Of a stretch of DNA of 37,948 nt, positions 7,158-14,592 are shown one piece after another. The notes under the pieces are model-generated. The model saw only the letters and a list, made by a program, of their open reading frames with translations, was not told the DNA's origin and made no database searches. The first letter of the stretch is position 1. Each line of letters opens with the position of its first letter. The translations under genes were made by a program, and so were the position numbers. The stretch comes from Bacteriovoracales bacterium. GTDB lineage: Bacteria > Bdellovibrionota > Bacteriovoracia > Bacteriovoracales > Bacteriovoracaceae. Location: assembly GCA_026713835.1 (NCBI GenBank), contig JAPONP010000203.1, positions 1 through 37,948 of the forward strand, written 5' to 3'.

Positions 7158-8399
7158 CTACGCCTTGGCCGGAATCGCTTCAAAGAGCTTCGAGGCATAG
7201 CGCTTCCCAAGCTCTACGCCCGGTTGATCGAAGGGATTGAGGCCTAAGGCCTTCCCGACAAAAACCGTAAGAAGGCCAAAGAGGGTCATCAGCCCCCCCA
7301 ACTCCTCTTCTCTCAATCTGTCCAGGGTGATGAGAGCGTAGGGGATTCGGGCCTCATCCATGGCCTTGAGGGTTCCTCTCAGTTGACATGTGATGAGGCC
7401 GGCCAAATCTTTGCCTGCAGCAAAGGCCTTGAGGGAGGGATGATCCGGCGACTCCCCCAAGGGGGCCCGGTAGAGGGGATTTTTGAGGCGAATGAAGATA
7501 AAAAACTTGTCTCGGGGGCCTTCCATAAAGAGTTGCATTTGGGAATGTTCGTGAGCGGCCCCGATCGCAGCGATGGGGGTGAGTCCCTTCCCCTCCTTTC
7601 CGAGAGATTCGGCCCAGAGTTGGACGAACCAATCGTTAAAACTCTCAAGGCGTTTGCAGTAGGGCATAAGAACCGTTTGGCCGTATCCGAGGTCTAAACC
7701 TTGGACGAGGGTTTTCGTGAGACGGGAAAGATCCCTTTGCCCCTTTTCCTCCTCCAAAAATCCCAACCTTTCGGCCCCTCTCAAAAGGTTTTTAAGGTCG
7801 GGCCCTGCAAACCGGGCCGGCAAAAGCCCTACGGGGGTAAGGGCACTAAACCGTCCGCCAACGCCTAAGGGGATGGTAAGGGTTTCCAGATCGAAGTCCT
7901 GCGCCATGGCGTTTAAGGCCCCGGACTTGGGCCCCGTACACAAGACCACGTGATCTCGCCACTTGCTTTGGGGGATGTGATGGGCCTTGAGCTTTTCCAG
8001 GACGACGGAGAGTATGGCCAGGGTCTCGGTGGTTTGGCCGGATTTGGAGACCACATAAAAAAGGGTCTTTTCCGGGGGGCAGGCCATGAGGGTAGGGACC
8101 ACCAAATCCGGGTCCGAGTTGTCCAGAAAGTGAAAGCGTACGGATGTTTGAAGGCCTAAAACGTCCAAGAGCATCCGAGGTCCAATGGAGCTTCCCCCCA
8201 TGCCGATATGGACGAAGATCTTTTTGTGGGAAAAGGTTTGGTAAACCCTTTCCACGTCTTCGAGGACGGCGGCGTTGGAATGGGCGGTGATAAAATTCTC
8301 TTGGGCCAGTCCGTGTTCTTGAAAAATTCTTTGAAGCTTTGAAGGGCCTAAGAGAGGGCCTGGATCCGAGGAGACGTGGGGGGAAAAGGTGATCTCCAT
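7158..8399 (-). CDS. pgi: Glucose-6-phosphate isomerase
   Basis: Interconverts glucose-6-phosphate and fructose-6-phosphate in glycolysis and gluconeogenesis. Both family signatures are present: LGVGGRFSALTPVG, and near the C-terminus GLNPFDQPGVELGK. The sugar-isomerase phosphate loop GMGGSSIGPR and SKSGQTTETL, and the catalytic glutamate region GAAHEHSQMQLFMEGP, are also seen. At 413 residues this is the short bacterial form (E. coli Pgi is about 550). It lies 14 nt after the acyl-CoA dehydrogenase gene and about 60 nt before the FHA-GGDEF ATG on the same strand, so it is in the same operon. Together with ppsR at the operon's end it points to control of glycolytic versus gluconeogenic flux. 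Confidence 0.95.
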   Translation of the reverse strand: MEITFSPHVSSDPGPLLGPSKLQRIFQEHGLAQENFITAHSNAAVLEDVERVYQTFSHKKIFVHIGMGGSSIGPRMLLDVLGLQTSVRFHFLDNSDPDLVVPTLMACPPEKTLFYVVSKSGQTTETLAILSVVLEKLKAHHIPQSKWRDHVVLCTGPKSGALNAMAQDFDLETLTIPLGVGGRFSALTPVGLLPARFAGPDLKNLLRGAERLGFLEEEKGQRDLSRLTKTLVQGLDLGYGQTVLMPYCKRLESFNDWFVQLWAESLGKEGKGLTPIAAIGAAHEHSQMQLFMEGPRDKFFIFIRLKNPLYRAPLGESPDHPSLKAFAAGKDLAGLITCQLRGTLKAMDEARIPYALITLDRLREEELGGLMTLFGLLTVFVGKALGLNPFDQPGVELGKRYASKLFEAIPAKA

Positions 8400-8413
8400 T
8401 CGAAGGGCCTATC

Positions 8414-9550
8414 CTAAGACGGTTTCCGAAGTAATCTTTTGGCGATAATGGCGATCATGATCTCATTGGTGCCGGCCCCGATTTCATTAAGTTTGGCATC
8501 TCTCATATATCTTTCCACGGGAAATTCTCGGCTATAGCCGTAACCTCCGTGGAGTTGAATGGCATCGAGAGCGATCTTGGTGGTCATTTGGGGAAGGGCC
8601 AATTTGACCTGAGCTGCCGTCACCGGGCCTTGAAGGCCTCGGTCATATTCATAGCAGGTGTGGTAGAGAAAAGAGCGCATCATCTTCTCTTGGGTACTCA
8701 TATCGGCGATCATTTTTTGAATGAGTTGAAACTCTCCGATGGGTTTGCCGAATTGTTTTCTCTCACCGGCGTAGCGAAGGCATTGCTCCACGCAGGCCTT
8801 GGCGATGCCCAGGGAGATGCCGGAGATGGTGATCCTTTCCAGATCGAGGTTTCTCATCATGTGATCTACGTCTCCGTCTTGGCTGACCCGGTTTTCGAGG
8901 GGAACCCGGCAGTTGTCGAAGATAAGCTCCCCCGTGGGCGAGGCCCTCATGCCCATCTTTTTGATCTCCTTGCCCACGGAAAAGCCGTCCATGGAGCGAT
9001 CCACGATGAAAGAGGAGAGGCCCTTTTTGCCTTCCCCCGTTCGGGCGTAGATATAGGCCACATGGGCGTAGTGGGCGTTGGTGATCCACATTTTGGAGCC
9101 GTTTATGGCGTAGTGATCCCCCTTCTTGAGGGCCCTGGTCTGCATTCCCAAGGCGTCGGAGCCAAAGTCCGCCTCGCTCATGCCCATACATCCGATCCAT
9201 TCCCCGGAGATCAGTCGGGGGAGGTATTTTTCCTTTTGTTCTGCGGTGGCGTTTTGGTCGATGTTATTGACGCATAGAATACTATGGGCCAAGTAGCTGA
9301 GTGTGGTGGAGGCACAGGCCCGCCCCAATTCCTCCATGACGATGGTGGCCGCCGTGGCCCCCAGCCCGCTCCCCCCGTAGTCGGGAGAGGCCGTGATGCC
9401 CAAGAGTCCCAACTCCCCGAGTTTTTTAAAGCAGTCGAGATGGAAGCTCTCTTCCCGGTCGTGTTTTTCTGCGTGGGGGGCGATCTCCTTTTCGGCAAAT
9501 TGCCGACAGGTTTCTTGGAGTTGCCGTTCCTCTTCGGTAAAAAACCACAT
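8414..9550 (-). CDS. Acyl-CoA dehydrogenase, isovaleryl-CoA dehydrogenase-like
   Basis: An FAD-dependent alpha,beta-dehydrogenase of acyl-CoA thioesters. Seen: MSEADFGSDALGMQTRA and KMWITNAHYA (FAD and substrate-binding beta domain), GERKQFGKPIGEFQLIQ, QLHGGYGYSREFPVERYMRD, and the C-terminal EIGAGTNEIM. Most family members have the catalytic Glu in that last loop, but here it is Gly, while NLDLERITISG carries a Glu at the position used by isovaleryl-CoA dehydrogenase. That points to a branched-chain (leucine catabolism) substrate rather than straight-chain fat oxidation. I chose the ATG at 9550 (MWFFTEEERQLQ), where family similarity starts; a GTG at 9646 in frame would add 32 unlikely residues. 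It is the first gene of the minus-strand operon and divergent from 9686-11407. Confidence 0.9.
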   Translation of the reverse strand: MWFFTEEERQLQETCRQFAEKEIAPHAEKHDREESFHLDCFKKLGELGLLGITASPDYGGSGLGATAATIVMEELGRACASTTLSYLAHSILCVNNIDQNATAEQKEKYLPRLISGEWIGCMGMSEADFGSDALGMQTRALKKGDHYAINGSKMWITNAHYAHVAYIYARTGEGKKGLSSFIVDRSMDGFSVGKEIKKMGMRASPTGELIFDNCRVPLENRVSQDGDVDHMMRNLDLERITISGISLGIAKACVEQCLRYAGERKQFGKPIGEFQLIQKMIADMSTQEKMMRSFLYHTCYEYDRGLQGPVTAAQVKLALPQMTTKIALDAIQLHGGYGYSREFPVERYMRDAKLNEIGAGTNEIMIAIIAKRLLRKPS

Positions 9551-9685
9551 AAGAGGGCCATTTTGCGGTCTTAGGGGGCGATTGTAAAGGGAGGGCCCTT
9601 TTTCGGGGAGGCTTTTTTGGATGACAGAGGGATTTTGCAAGGTCACAATAAAAGGGAGAGGACTTTTATCAAAAGAGGAGGGGAT

Positions 9686-11407
9686 ATGCCTTTGGCCATT
9701 TTCGAGGCTTCCGATAGGCAGGCCTTATTTCCCTCGGAGCAGTGGTTTTACTATTGGAAGAGTTCGGCAGGTCTTTGGGAATCCCAACTCTCCCAAAGCA
9801 CGGATCCCCTAGTGTGTGTTCCCATCCATTGGGCCTTTCATTGCGAAGACGGCGAATTTGCGGATTTCGGATACTCCCCCGAAACGGATTTGGCACGATT
9901 GGCCTCCCTTTGTGAATCCCTCGACAAGGACATCCTTTTCTTCCTCCCCCTGACCCCCCTTCCCATCTTTCCCGCAGGAGGGGCCCCTCCCCTCGTGGCC
10001 AAAGTCCCCGCCATAGATTTAAACGGCATGGCCCACGCCTATATGGACTTGGACGGAAAGGTCAATTGCTTCACTTCCTTCTTCGATCAAAGGGTTTTTG
10101 AGTCCTTTCGCCGCTACGTCTTTGGACTGGAAGACTATTTCCAAAGGGAAAATGTCTCCGCTTCCGTGGTGGGTCTCGTGGGTGGGGGGCTCGAAGATAA
10201 CGGGGAGGAGAGGAGTTTTATGGATTATTGGGAAGACTCCTCCAAGGCCTTTAAGCGAGGGCTTCACCGTTTTATTCGCCAAAACGGGGCCCCGGAATCG
10301 TCCCGCGAACGTGAAGAGGAGACCAAGCATCTTTATGGGCAGATGATTCGAGATCTCTATCTCGAAACGGCCAAAGAGGCCTTGGAGGATCGATTTTTGG
10401 GGCCCCTTGAGTTCTCCTTTCTCGGAGGGGCCCCGGGGGATTTGCTCCTAAGGGCCGATTCGTCCTTTGGGGATTCCGTTTCCCATGCCCGAAACATCAC
10501 CCTTTCTTTGCTCCACGATAGGATTCCTTCTGCGGCCCTTTTGCCGTCCCATTCGAGAAGCCCGGGCCTTATGGGGTTTCTCTCCCTCGTGGTGACGCCG
10601 GATCTCATCAAATCCCGTTTGAGGGAGTTCGTCTCCGAGGATGAATGGGTTTCGGAATACGAGACGTTGGATTTTTTTATTCTTTGTGAACATTGGCCCC
10701 GTTACTCCAAGGGCCGCCCCTCTTGGGACGATATCGGCTTGAAGGAATACCTGAAGAAGTCCTATCCGGGGCAGTATCGCATCGTCCACTCTCCCGATAA
10801 AATGGGGAAGAAGGCCCCCCGGGAATCGGTTCACTATCTCTTTGGGCGAACAATGGATAAGGCCCTTATGAACGAGATGCTGGGGGCCTTCTTGGAAGGC
10901 CTTTCCTTTGTCCTGGACACTTCAGGTATGGATAAAGAGCTTTTGAGAAGGCTTGAGGGATTTATTTTGGAAAATTCCCTGGAGGTGGAGTTCATTCGAT
11001 GCCATACCCAAGTGAGACGGGTGAGTTTGGGAACCGCTATGATGATCCTCTTTGACGGAAACCGCCTTTGCGGGTTGAAGGAAAGTATGTTGGAGACCTT
11101 TTGGGATAAACTCACGTCGGTTTTTGAATGTCCCCGCCAAAACCTTCAAGGAGACGGGGGGGTGGAGGTCGTATGGATGAAGAGGATGCCCGTTCAAACG
11201 GAACTCAACTTTGAAGAGATCAGAAGGATTGTTCTCTACAACCCAAGTCTTCGAGAAAAACGGGTGGCCTTGGCCCCCCACAAGAAGTTTAGATTTCTCA
11301 AATACACGAGGGACTATCAGGCGACGGTCACATCCATTTCCGGCGGAGTGGATATAGAACTGGGTGCGGATGGCCATGTGGCCCTGGACTTTGGGTTTGT
11401 GGGATGA
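9686..11407 (+). CDS. Large protein of unknown function
   Basis: I do not recognise this family. The product is 573 residues with no signal peptide and no evident membrane segment. The ATG at 9686 follows a strong Shine-Dalgarno sequence (AGGAGG at 9676-9681); a GTG-type start at 9617 is unlikely. The first 110 residues (VPIHWAF, then ETDLARLASLCESLDKDILFFLPLTP and PAGGAPPL) have the alternating helix/strand rhythm of a TIM-barrel glycoside hydrolase such as GH42. That is a weak impression, and no catalytic pair can be assigned. The C-terminal 70 residues look beta-rich. It is translationally coupled by a 4-nt ATGA overlap to the small gene that follows, so the two probably act together. Confidence 0.75.
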   Translation: MPLAIFEASDRQALFPSEQWFYYWKSSAGLWESQLSQSTDPLVCVPIHWAFHCEDGEFADFGYSPETDLARLASLCESLDKDILFFLPLTPLPIFPAGGAPPLVAKVPAIDLNGMAHAYMDLDGKVNCFTSFFDQRVFESFRRYVFGLEDYFQRENVSASVVGLVGGGLEDNGEERSFMDYWEDSSKAFKRGLHRFIRQNGAPESSREREEETKHLYGQMIRDLYLETAKEALEDRFLGPLEFSFLGGAPGDLLLRADSSFGDSVSHARNITLSLLHDRIPSAALLPSHSRSPGLMGFLSLVVTPDLIKSRLREFVSEDEWVSEYETLDFFILCEHWPRYSKGRPSWDDIGLKEYLKKSYPGQYRIVHSPDKMGKKAPRESVHYLFGRTMDKALMNEMLGAFLEGLSFVLDTSGMDKELLRRLEGFILENSLEVEFIRCHTQVRRVSLGTAMMILFDGNRLCGLKESMLETFWDKLTSVFECPRQNLQGDGGVEVVWMKRMPVQTELNFEEIRRIVLYNPSLREKRVALAPHKKFRFLKYTRDYQATVTSISGGVDIELGADGHVALDFGFVG

Positions 11408-11793
11408 GCGTTCGCATCCTCTACCACTGCACTCCGGGGGAGCATAGCTCTTTTTCCTATCGTCCCCTGGTTTGTCTGAGTGCAGACGGTGCAATCGCTC
11501 AAGAGGTTTTGGACAAGCTCTACCGTGAGTATTGGCCCGGTTCAAAGAGAACACCCCGTTTTAAAAGTTTTGGGGATTTGGAAAAATTCTCCGTCCTTTT
11601 GATCCAAAAAATGGGGGCCAAGTACGGACATCTCCTCTCCATGGAGGCCTATAACCTGGCCGTTCAAAGGGTCAATGATGTGGAAGAACTCGGAAAGATA
11701 TTTGTTCAATACGGACAACTCATCGGGATGGATCGTTTTCCCAAGGAAGGTCGGAGGGGAAAGAACCTTTTTTTCAAAAGGTTCTTTCAGTAG
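11404..11793 (+). CDS. Small protein of unknown function coupled to the preceding gene
   Basis: Product of 129 residues, not recognised. It starts at an ATG overlapping the upstream stop codon (ATGA), so it is almost certainly co-translated with 9686-11407. It is predicted soluble, with a central helical part (about 50-110) and no signal peptide. The last codons (about 118-128, KNLFFKRFFQ) are written inside a perfect 13-bp inverted repeat (11759-11788), so the extreme C-terminus may be dictated by a terminator hairpin. Its stop abuts the point where the abiEii remnant on the other strand loses homology, so its tail could have been altered when that locus was cut. Confidence 0.65.
   Translation: MSVRILYHCTPGEHSSFSYRPLVCLSADGAIAQEVLDKLYREYWPGSKRTPRFKSFGDLEKFSVLLIQKMGAKYGHLLSMEAYNLAVQRVNDVEELGKIFVQYGQLIGMDRFPKEGRRGKNLFFKRFFQ
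11759..11788. terminator. Strong hairpin between convergent units
   Basis: A perfect 13-bp stem (GAAAGAACCTTTT / AAAAGGTTCTTTC) with the 4-base loop TTTC. It overlaps the last codons of the plus-strand gene and lies just past the abiE remnant on the minus strand, so it could stop both transcripts. There is no classical T-tract after the stem on either strand, so termination is inferred. Confidence 0.55.
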
Positions 11794-11797
11794 GGAG

Positions 11798-11910
11798 GAT
11801 AGTCTTTGTAATCTTTGAATATCCAGGCCATCCGATTTTGCTTTCTGTTTGATTCGTTCCGAAAGTGATGAAAGTAATGCGGCGGGAGTTTGGTATTTTT
11901 TATATTTCAT
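11798..11910 (-). pseudogene. abiEii toxin fragment (N-terminus only)
   Basis: Starting at the ATG at 11910, the product begins MKYKKYQTPAALLSSL and continues to KAKSDGLDIQRLQRL. This is the characteristic N-terminal helix pair of AbiEii-type nucleotidyltransferase toxins, which normally continue for another 200 or more residues with the GSxxxxxxD nucleotidyltransferase core. Here homology stops after about 37 codons, and the open frame then merely runs antisense through the neighbouring gene. It overlaps the end of abiEi by 11 nt, the normal abiE operon arrangement. The toxin is therefore truncated and surely inactive as a nucleotidyltransferase. Confidence 0.7.
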
Positions 11911-12484
11911 TGAAGAACTCACTTATCTTGTTTTCATCATTGGGAGAAAGCAATCCTCTTCTAAGAGCTTCTTTATAAGCCTGTTTGATAAGTGAGCTTT
12001 CGAGATGTTTTGATTTTATGATATCCAATAGGGTTCGTGCAGGGGTTGTCACGGCGAATCCACGAATGAGTTGGATATCCCTTTTGGCAAGATCGGCTTT
12101 GTGCAAAACAAGGATGTTGGGAGTTTTATTGAAACGGTGAAATTTCTTGGGAACAGTCATAGACAGTTTAGAAGGCATGAGGTCGCCGAGTTCATAAATT
12201 CTAAGGGCCGTATCGTGGGAGTAAACCCCTTGAGGGTCTTCGTCTCGATTTCTTGACCAAAGATACCAGAGAATAAGCTGGGCATCCTCATCATTTTGAG
12301 GGAAGTTGGAAAGGCGGTAAATTCCTCTCATTTCCCGAATCCAATGGCCCACTTTGACATGATAGGAGTGGTGGCTGCGGTGGAAACCCGACTGTTCGGC
12401 CAACTTTGTGGTAAAAAAGCCTTGCTGTTTGCTGGCGCAATCGTAGAGTCTTTTTTTGTTTGTGTGGGGGAGCTTCTTATTCAT
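11900..12484 (-). CDS. abiEi: AbiEi-family antitoxin / transcriptional autorepressor
   Basis: Antitoxin of a type IV toxin-antitoxin (abortive infection) system. It represses its own promoter and counters the AbiEii nucleotidyltransferase. The N-terminal winged helix is seen as QQGFFTTKLAEQSGFHRSHH, then GHWIREMRGIYRLSNFP. The C-terminal antitoxin domain has TTPARTLLDIIKSKHLE, then LIKQAYKEALRRGLLS. The ATG at 12484 is preferred over an in-frame GTG at 12493, which would fall inside the operator palindrome. About 194 residues, full length. The gene is clearly more AT-rich than its surroundings, consistent with horizontal acquisition. The partner toxin is only a fragment, so this is an orphan antitoxin whose promoter is still intact. 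Confidence 0.8.
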   Translation of the reverse strand: MNKKLPHTNKKRLYDCASKQQGFFTTKLAEQSGFHRSHHSYHVKVGHWIREMRGIYRLSNFPQNDEDAQLILWYLWSRNRDEDPQGVYSHDTALRIYELGDLMPSKLSMTVPKKFHRFNKTPNILVLHKADLAKRDIQLIRGFAVTTPARTLLDIIKSKHLESSLIKQAYKEALRRGLLSPNDENKISEFFNEI

Positions 12485-12490
12485 AATTAT

Positions 12491-12503
12491 CACAATTTTT
12501 GTG
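12491..12503. promoter_or_regulatory. Probable AbiEi operator 1
   Basis: Perfect dyad CACAATTTTTGTG, preceded by TAT, between the -10 box and the abiEi start codon. A second, closely similar site lies 55 bp upstream. Binding by AbiEi is inferred from position and from known autoregulation in the family. Confidence 0.5.
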
Positions 12504-12506
12504 TTT

Positions 12507-12535
12507 ATTATATACTATTTTATCCGATAATTCAA
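12507..12535 (-). promoter_or_regulatory. Sigma70-type promoter of abiEi
   Basis: On the minus strand, TTGAAT (-35, at 12535-12530) and a perfect TATAAT (-10, at 12512-12507) are separated by 17 bp. The promoter reads towards abiEi and lies exactly between the two palindromes at 12491-12503 and 12546-12558. Confidence 0.7.
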
Positions 12536-12545
12536 TCATAAATAT

Positions 12546-12558
12546 CACATTTATTGTG
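12546..12558. promoter_or_regulatory. Probable AbiEi operator 2
   Basis: Dyad CACATTTATTGTG, again preceded by TAT, just upstream of the -35 box. Its centre is 55 bp (about five helical turns) from operator 1, so repressor on both sites would lie on the same DNA face and bracket the promoter. Confidence 0.5.
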
Positions 12559-12614
12559 TTATTTATGATAAATAGGTTGGGTTCATTCCATTAACAAAGG
12601 AGAGATTTCATGAG

Positions 12615-13682
12615 TCACTGACTATGTGGTCGGCGGACGGAGGTTTTGAGCTGCCCACAGGCGGCCAAGATATCATCTCCTTTGGTTCGGCGAATCGTGC
12701 AGGTCAGACCCTTTCGGCAAAGTTCGTCTTGAAACCAAGCGATACGCTCCCTAGAGGGTCTTCTAAAAGGAGTTCCGGGGTATTCGTTGAAGGGGATCAG
12801 GTTCACCTTGGAACTTTTTCGGGGAAGAAGATCGGCCAGGGCCTCGATATCTTTTCTTCCGTCGTTGAGTTCTTTGATGAGGAGATACTCGTAGGTGATA
12901 TGGCGATGGGCCTTGAGGGGAATGGTACGAACGGCTTTAAAGAGTCTTTGGAGATCGTAACGTCTTCCTATGGGCATGAGTTTGGAGCGTATGTCATCTC
13001 GGGCCCCATGGAGGGAGATGGCGATATTGATGGGAGGAAAGTCGCTCAGTTTTTCGATTTGGGGCACGAGCCCCGAAGTGGAAAGCGTGATCCTCCTTTG
13101 GCCAAGGCCTAGGCCTTTGGCTTCGAGAAAGAGGCCCGTGGCCTTCTTGACGGCTTCAAAGTTATGGAGGGGTTCTCCCATTCCCATATAGACGATATGG
13201 GTGAGGCGGGCCGAATCATCTTGGGCCGATAACTCCCTTTGGACGGCGATAAATTGCCCGACGATCTCGCCGGCCTCCAAGTGACGGGTCAGTCCCTGAG
13301 TGGCCGTGTGGCAAAAGGTACAGCCCATGGCACAGCCGACCTGGGTGGAAAGACAGAGGGTGAGGCGGTGCGGGGCTGCAATGACCACGGCCTCTACGGT
13401 TTGAGCGTCTTTCATCTCAAGCAAAAACTTTTGGGTTCCGTCCCGAGAAACACCCTTCCAAGAGACGGAGGGAAGATCGAGTCGAAAATTTGTCTCCACC
13501 CACTCCCTCACATCTTTGGCGATATTGGCCCACTTGAGAGGGCAAAGAAGATCTTTTTTATAGACCCAATCGAAAATTTGATCGGCCACATAGGGCCTTT
13601 TTCCGTTTTGATTCAAAAGATTGGAAAGCTCTGCCAAGGGCAGGCCCATAAGGAGCGGCCTGGTCTTATCCTTTGTTTTCAT
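12615..13682 (-). CDS. rlmN: 23S rRNA (adenine2503-C2)-methyltransferase (dual-specificity RlmN)
   Basis: A radical-SAM enzyme that methylates C2 of A2503 in 23S rRNA and A37 of some tRNAs. The [4Fe-4S] motif CAMGCTFC (C-x3-C-x2-C) is followed by HTATQGL. The mechanism cysteine near the C-terminus lies in GDDILAACGQL, and the N-terminal helical domain (WVYKKDLLCPLKWANIAKD) is present. GVSRDGTQKFLLEMKD and the SAM-binding YMGMGEPLHNFEAV are also clear. 355 residues, the usual length, with an ATG start at 13682. Transcribed alone on the minus strand, with a small palindrome (13715-13729) in its leader. Confidence 0.96.
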   Translation of the reverse strand: MKTKDKTRPLLMGLPLAELSNLLNQNGKRPYVADQIFDWVYKKDLLCPLKWANIAKDVREWVETNFRLDLPSVSWKGVSRDGTQKFLLEMKDAQTVEAVVIAAPHRLTLCLSTQVGCAMGCTFCHTATQGLTRHLEAGEIVGQFIAVQRELSAQDDSARLTHIVYMGMGEPLHNFEAVKKATGLFLEAKGLGLGQRRITLSTSGLVPQIEKLSDFPPINIAISLHGARDDIRSKLMPIGRRYDLQRLFKAVRTIPLKAHRHITYEYLLIKELNDGRKDIEALADLLPRKSSKVNLIPFNEYPGTPFRRPSRERIAWFQDELCRKGLTCTIRRTKGDDILAACGQLKTSVRRPHSQ

Positions 13683-13714
13683 TTTTATTCCTTTGCATCC
13701 TCGGGGAGGAGCGC

Positions 13715-13729
13715 ATAGGCGCAGCCTAT
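13715..13729. repeat. Perfect hairpin in the rlmN leader
   Basis: ATAGGCGCAGCCTAT forms a 6-bp stem with a 3-base loop, 32 bp upstream of the rlmN start and 97 bp before hepT. It could be an operator or a leader hairpin; nothing more can be said. The rest of the 13683-13826 gap shows no convincing gene. Confidence 0.4.
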
Positions 13730-13826
13730 CAAAACGGAATCGACAAATCCAGTGGTCATAGGGTGTGGTGTTGTTTCTTGGGCCTTTCTTGACGAAATCT
13801 TAAAAACTTAATAGCGTGAAGCTACG

Positions 13827-14264
13827 GTGAAAAAAGACAAAATGCCCCTAGACACCACATTTTTAAAGCGATGTATTGAGTCTCTGGAAGGTTCTTTTAC
13901 CAGGCTTGGGCAGGCGAAAAAAGACGATATTCTTTACGACATTTTTAGGGCGGCCACGATTAAAGAGTTTGAAATTATCCTCGAACAATCGGGAAAGCTC
14001 CTGCGCAAATGTCTAGGGCCTTATTTTCATTCCCCCAAGGAAGTCGCCCAAATGACTTTTAAAGATGTCTTTCGCCATTCGGGTCGTCACGGCTTGATCT
14101 CTCTCAAAGAGGTCGAGCGTTGGCTCGAATACAGAGACAATCGAAACCTGACCAGTCACGACTACGGATTCAAGCTCGCAGAACAAACCCTTCGTCTCAT
14201 CCCCTCATTTATCAAGGATGCCCAAAGACTCGTTTCCGTCATCGAGAGTGCCCATGATTCTTAG
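13827..14264 (+). CDS. hepT: HepT-like HEPN toxin (nucleotidyltransferase substrate-binding family)
   Basis: A HEPN-domain protein of the HI0074 type, probably the RNase toxin of a HepT/MntA pair. The family motif R-x4-6-H-x-Y is present as RNLTSHDY (R106, H111, Y113 when counted from the GTG). R and H are the catalytic residues of HEPN RNases, and the Tyr is the residue AMPylated by the partner antitoxin in characterised systems. The domain is helical throughout, 145 residues. The start is either the GTG at 13827 or the ATG at 13842 (MPLDTTFLKRC); no strong ribosome site decides. It overlaps the nucleotidyltransferase gene by 11 nt, the normal toxin-first order. Confidence 0.85.
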   Translation: MKKDKMPLDTTFLKRCIESLEGSFTRLGQAKKDDILYDIFRAATIKEFEIILEQSGKLLRKCLGPYFHSPKEVAQMTFKDVFRHSGRHGLISLKEVERWLEYRDNRNLTSHDYGFKLAEQTLRLIPSFIKDAQRLVSVIESAHDS

Positions 14265-14583
14265 ACCACAAGATAAGGCCGAAATTATCAAAATAGCCGG
14301 GCGGGTTTTGAGTGCATCCGTAGAGGTCTTGGCCTACGGGAGTCGTGTGGATGGAACGGCCTACGATACGAGTGATCTCGATCTCGCGTTGCGATCAAAA
14401 GGCGGACATTCCATCGATACCAAAGAGTTGGCCGCTTTTAGACAATCTCTCCATGACTCCAATATCCCCATTTTGATCCAAGTGGTTGACTGGAACACTA
14501 TCCCCGAAAATTTTCGTCAAAATATCTTAAAAAACTACGTCGTCCTCTACGAATCGAAGCCCGGCGCTCCGACCACGAGATGA
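14254..14583 (+). CDS. mntA: MntA-like minimal nucleotidyltransferase antitoxin
   Basis: A minimal nucleotidyltransferase that neutralises HepT by transferring AMP to its motif tyrosine. The diagnostic GS-x10-D-x-D is exact: GSRVDGTAYDTSDLD, about 30 residues from the start. I chose the ATG at 14254 (MILRPQDKAEII), which overlaps the hepT stop by 11 nt; an in-frame start at 14218 would lie deep in hepT. 109 residues, full length for the family. The pair sits between rlmN and a convergent DUF2145 gene. It appears intact, unlike the abiE locus 2 kb away. Confidence 0.87.
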   Translation: MILRPQDKAEIIKIAGRVLSASVEVLAYGSRVDGTAYDTSDLDLALRSKGGHSIDTKELAAFRQSLHDSNIPILIQVVDWNTIPENFRQNILKNYVVLYESKPGAPTTR

Positions 14584-14592
14584 TCCCATCTC
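14577..14592. terminator. Short hairpin between convergent stops
   Basis: GAGATG-ATCC-CATCTC (6-bp stem) lies exactly between the mntA stop and the stop of the convergent DUF2145 gene. There is no T-tract; weak evidence for a bidirectional stop. Confidence 0.3.

Noticed and set aside
11542-11797. Extension of the abiEii remnant to a 126-residue ORF
   Set aside because: After about 37 codons the frame is simply antisense to the gene at 11404-11793 and has no toxin similarity.
13789-13817. TTGACG upstream of hepT as a sigma70 promoter
   Set aside because: No acceptable -10 box at 16-18 bp; not listed as a promoter.
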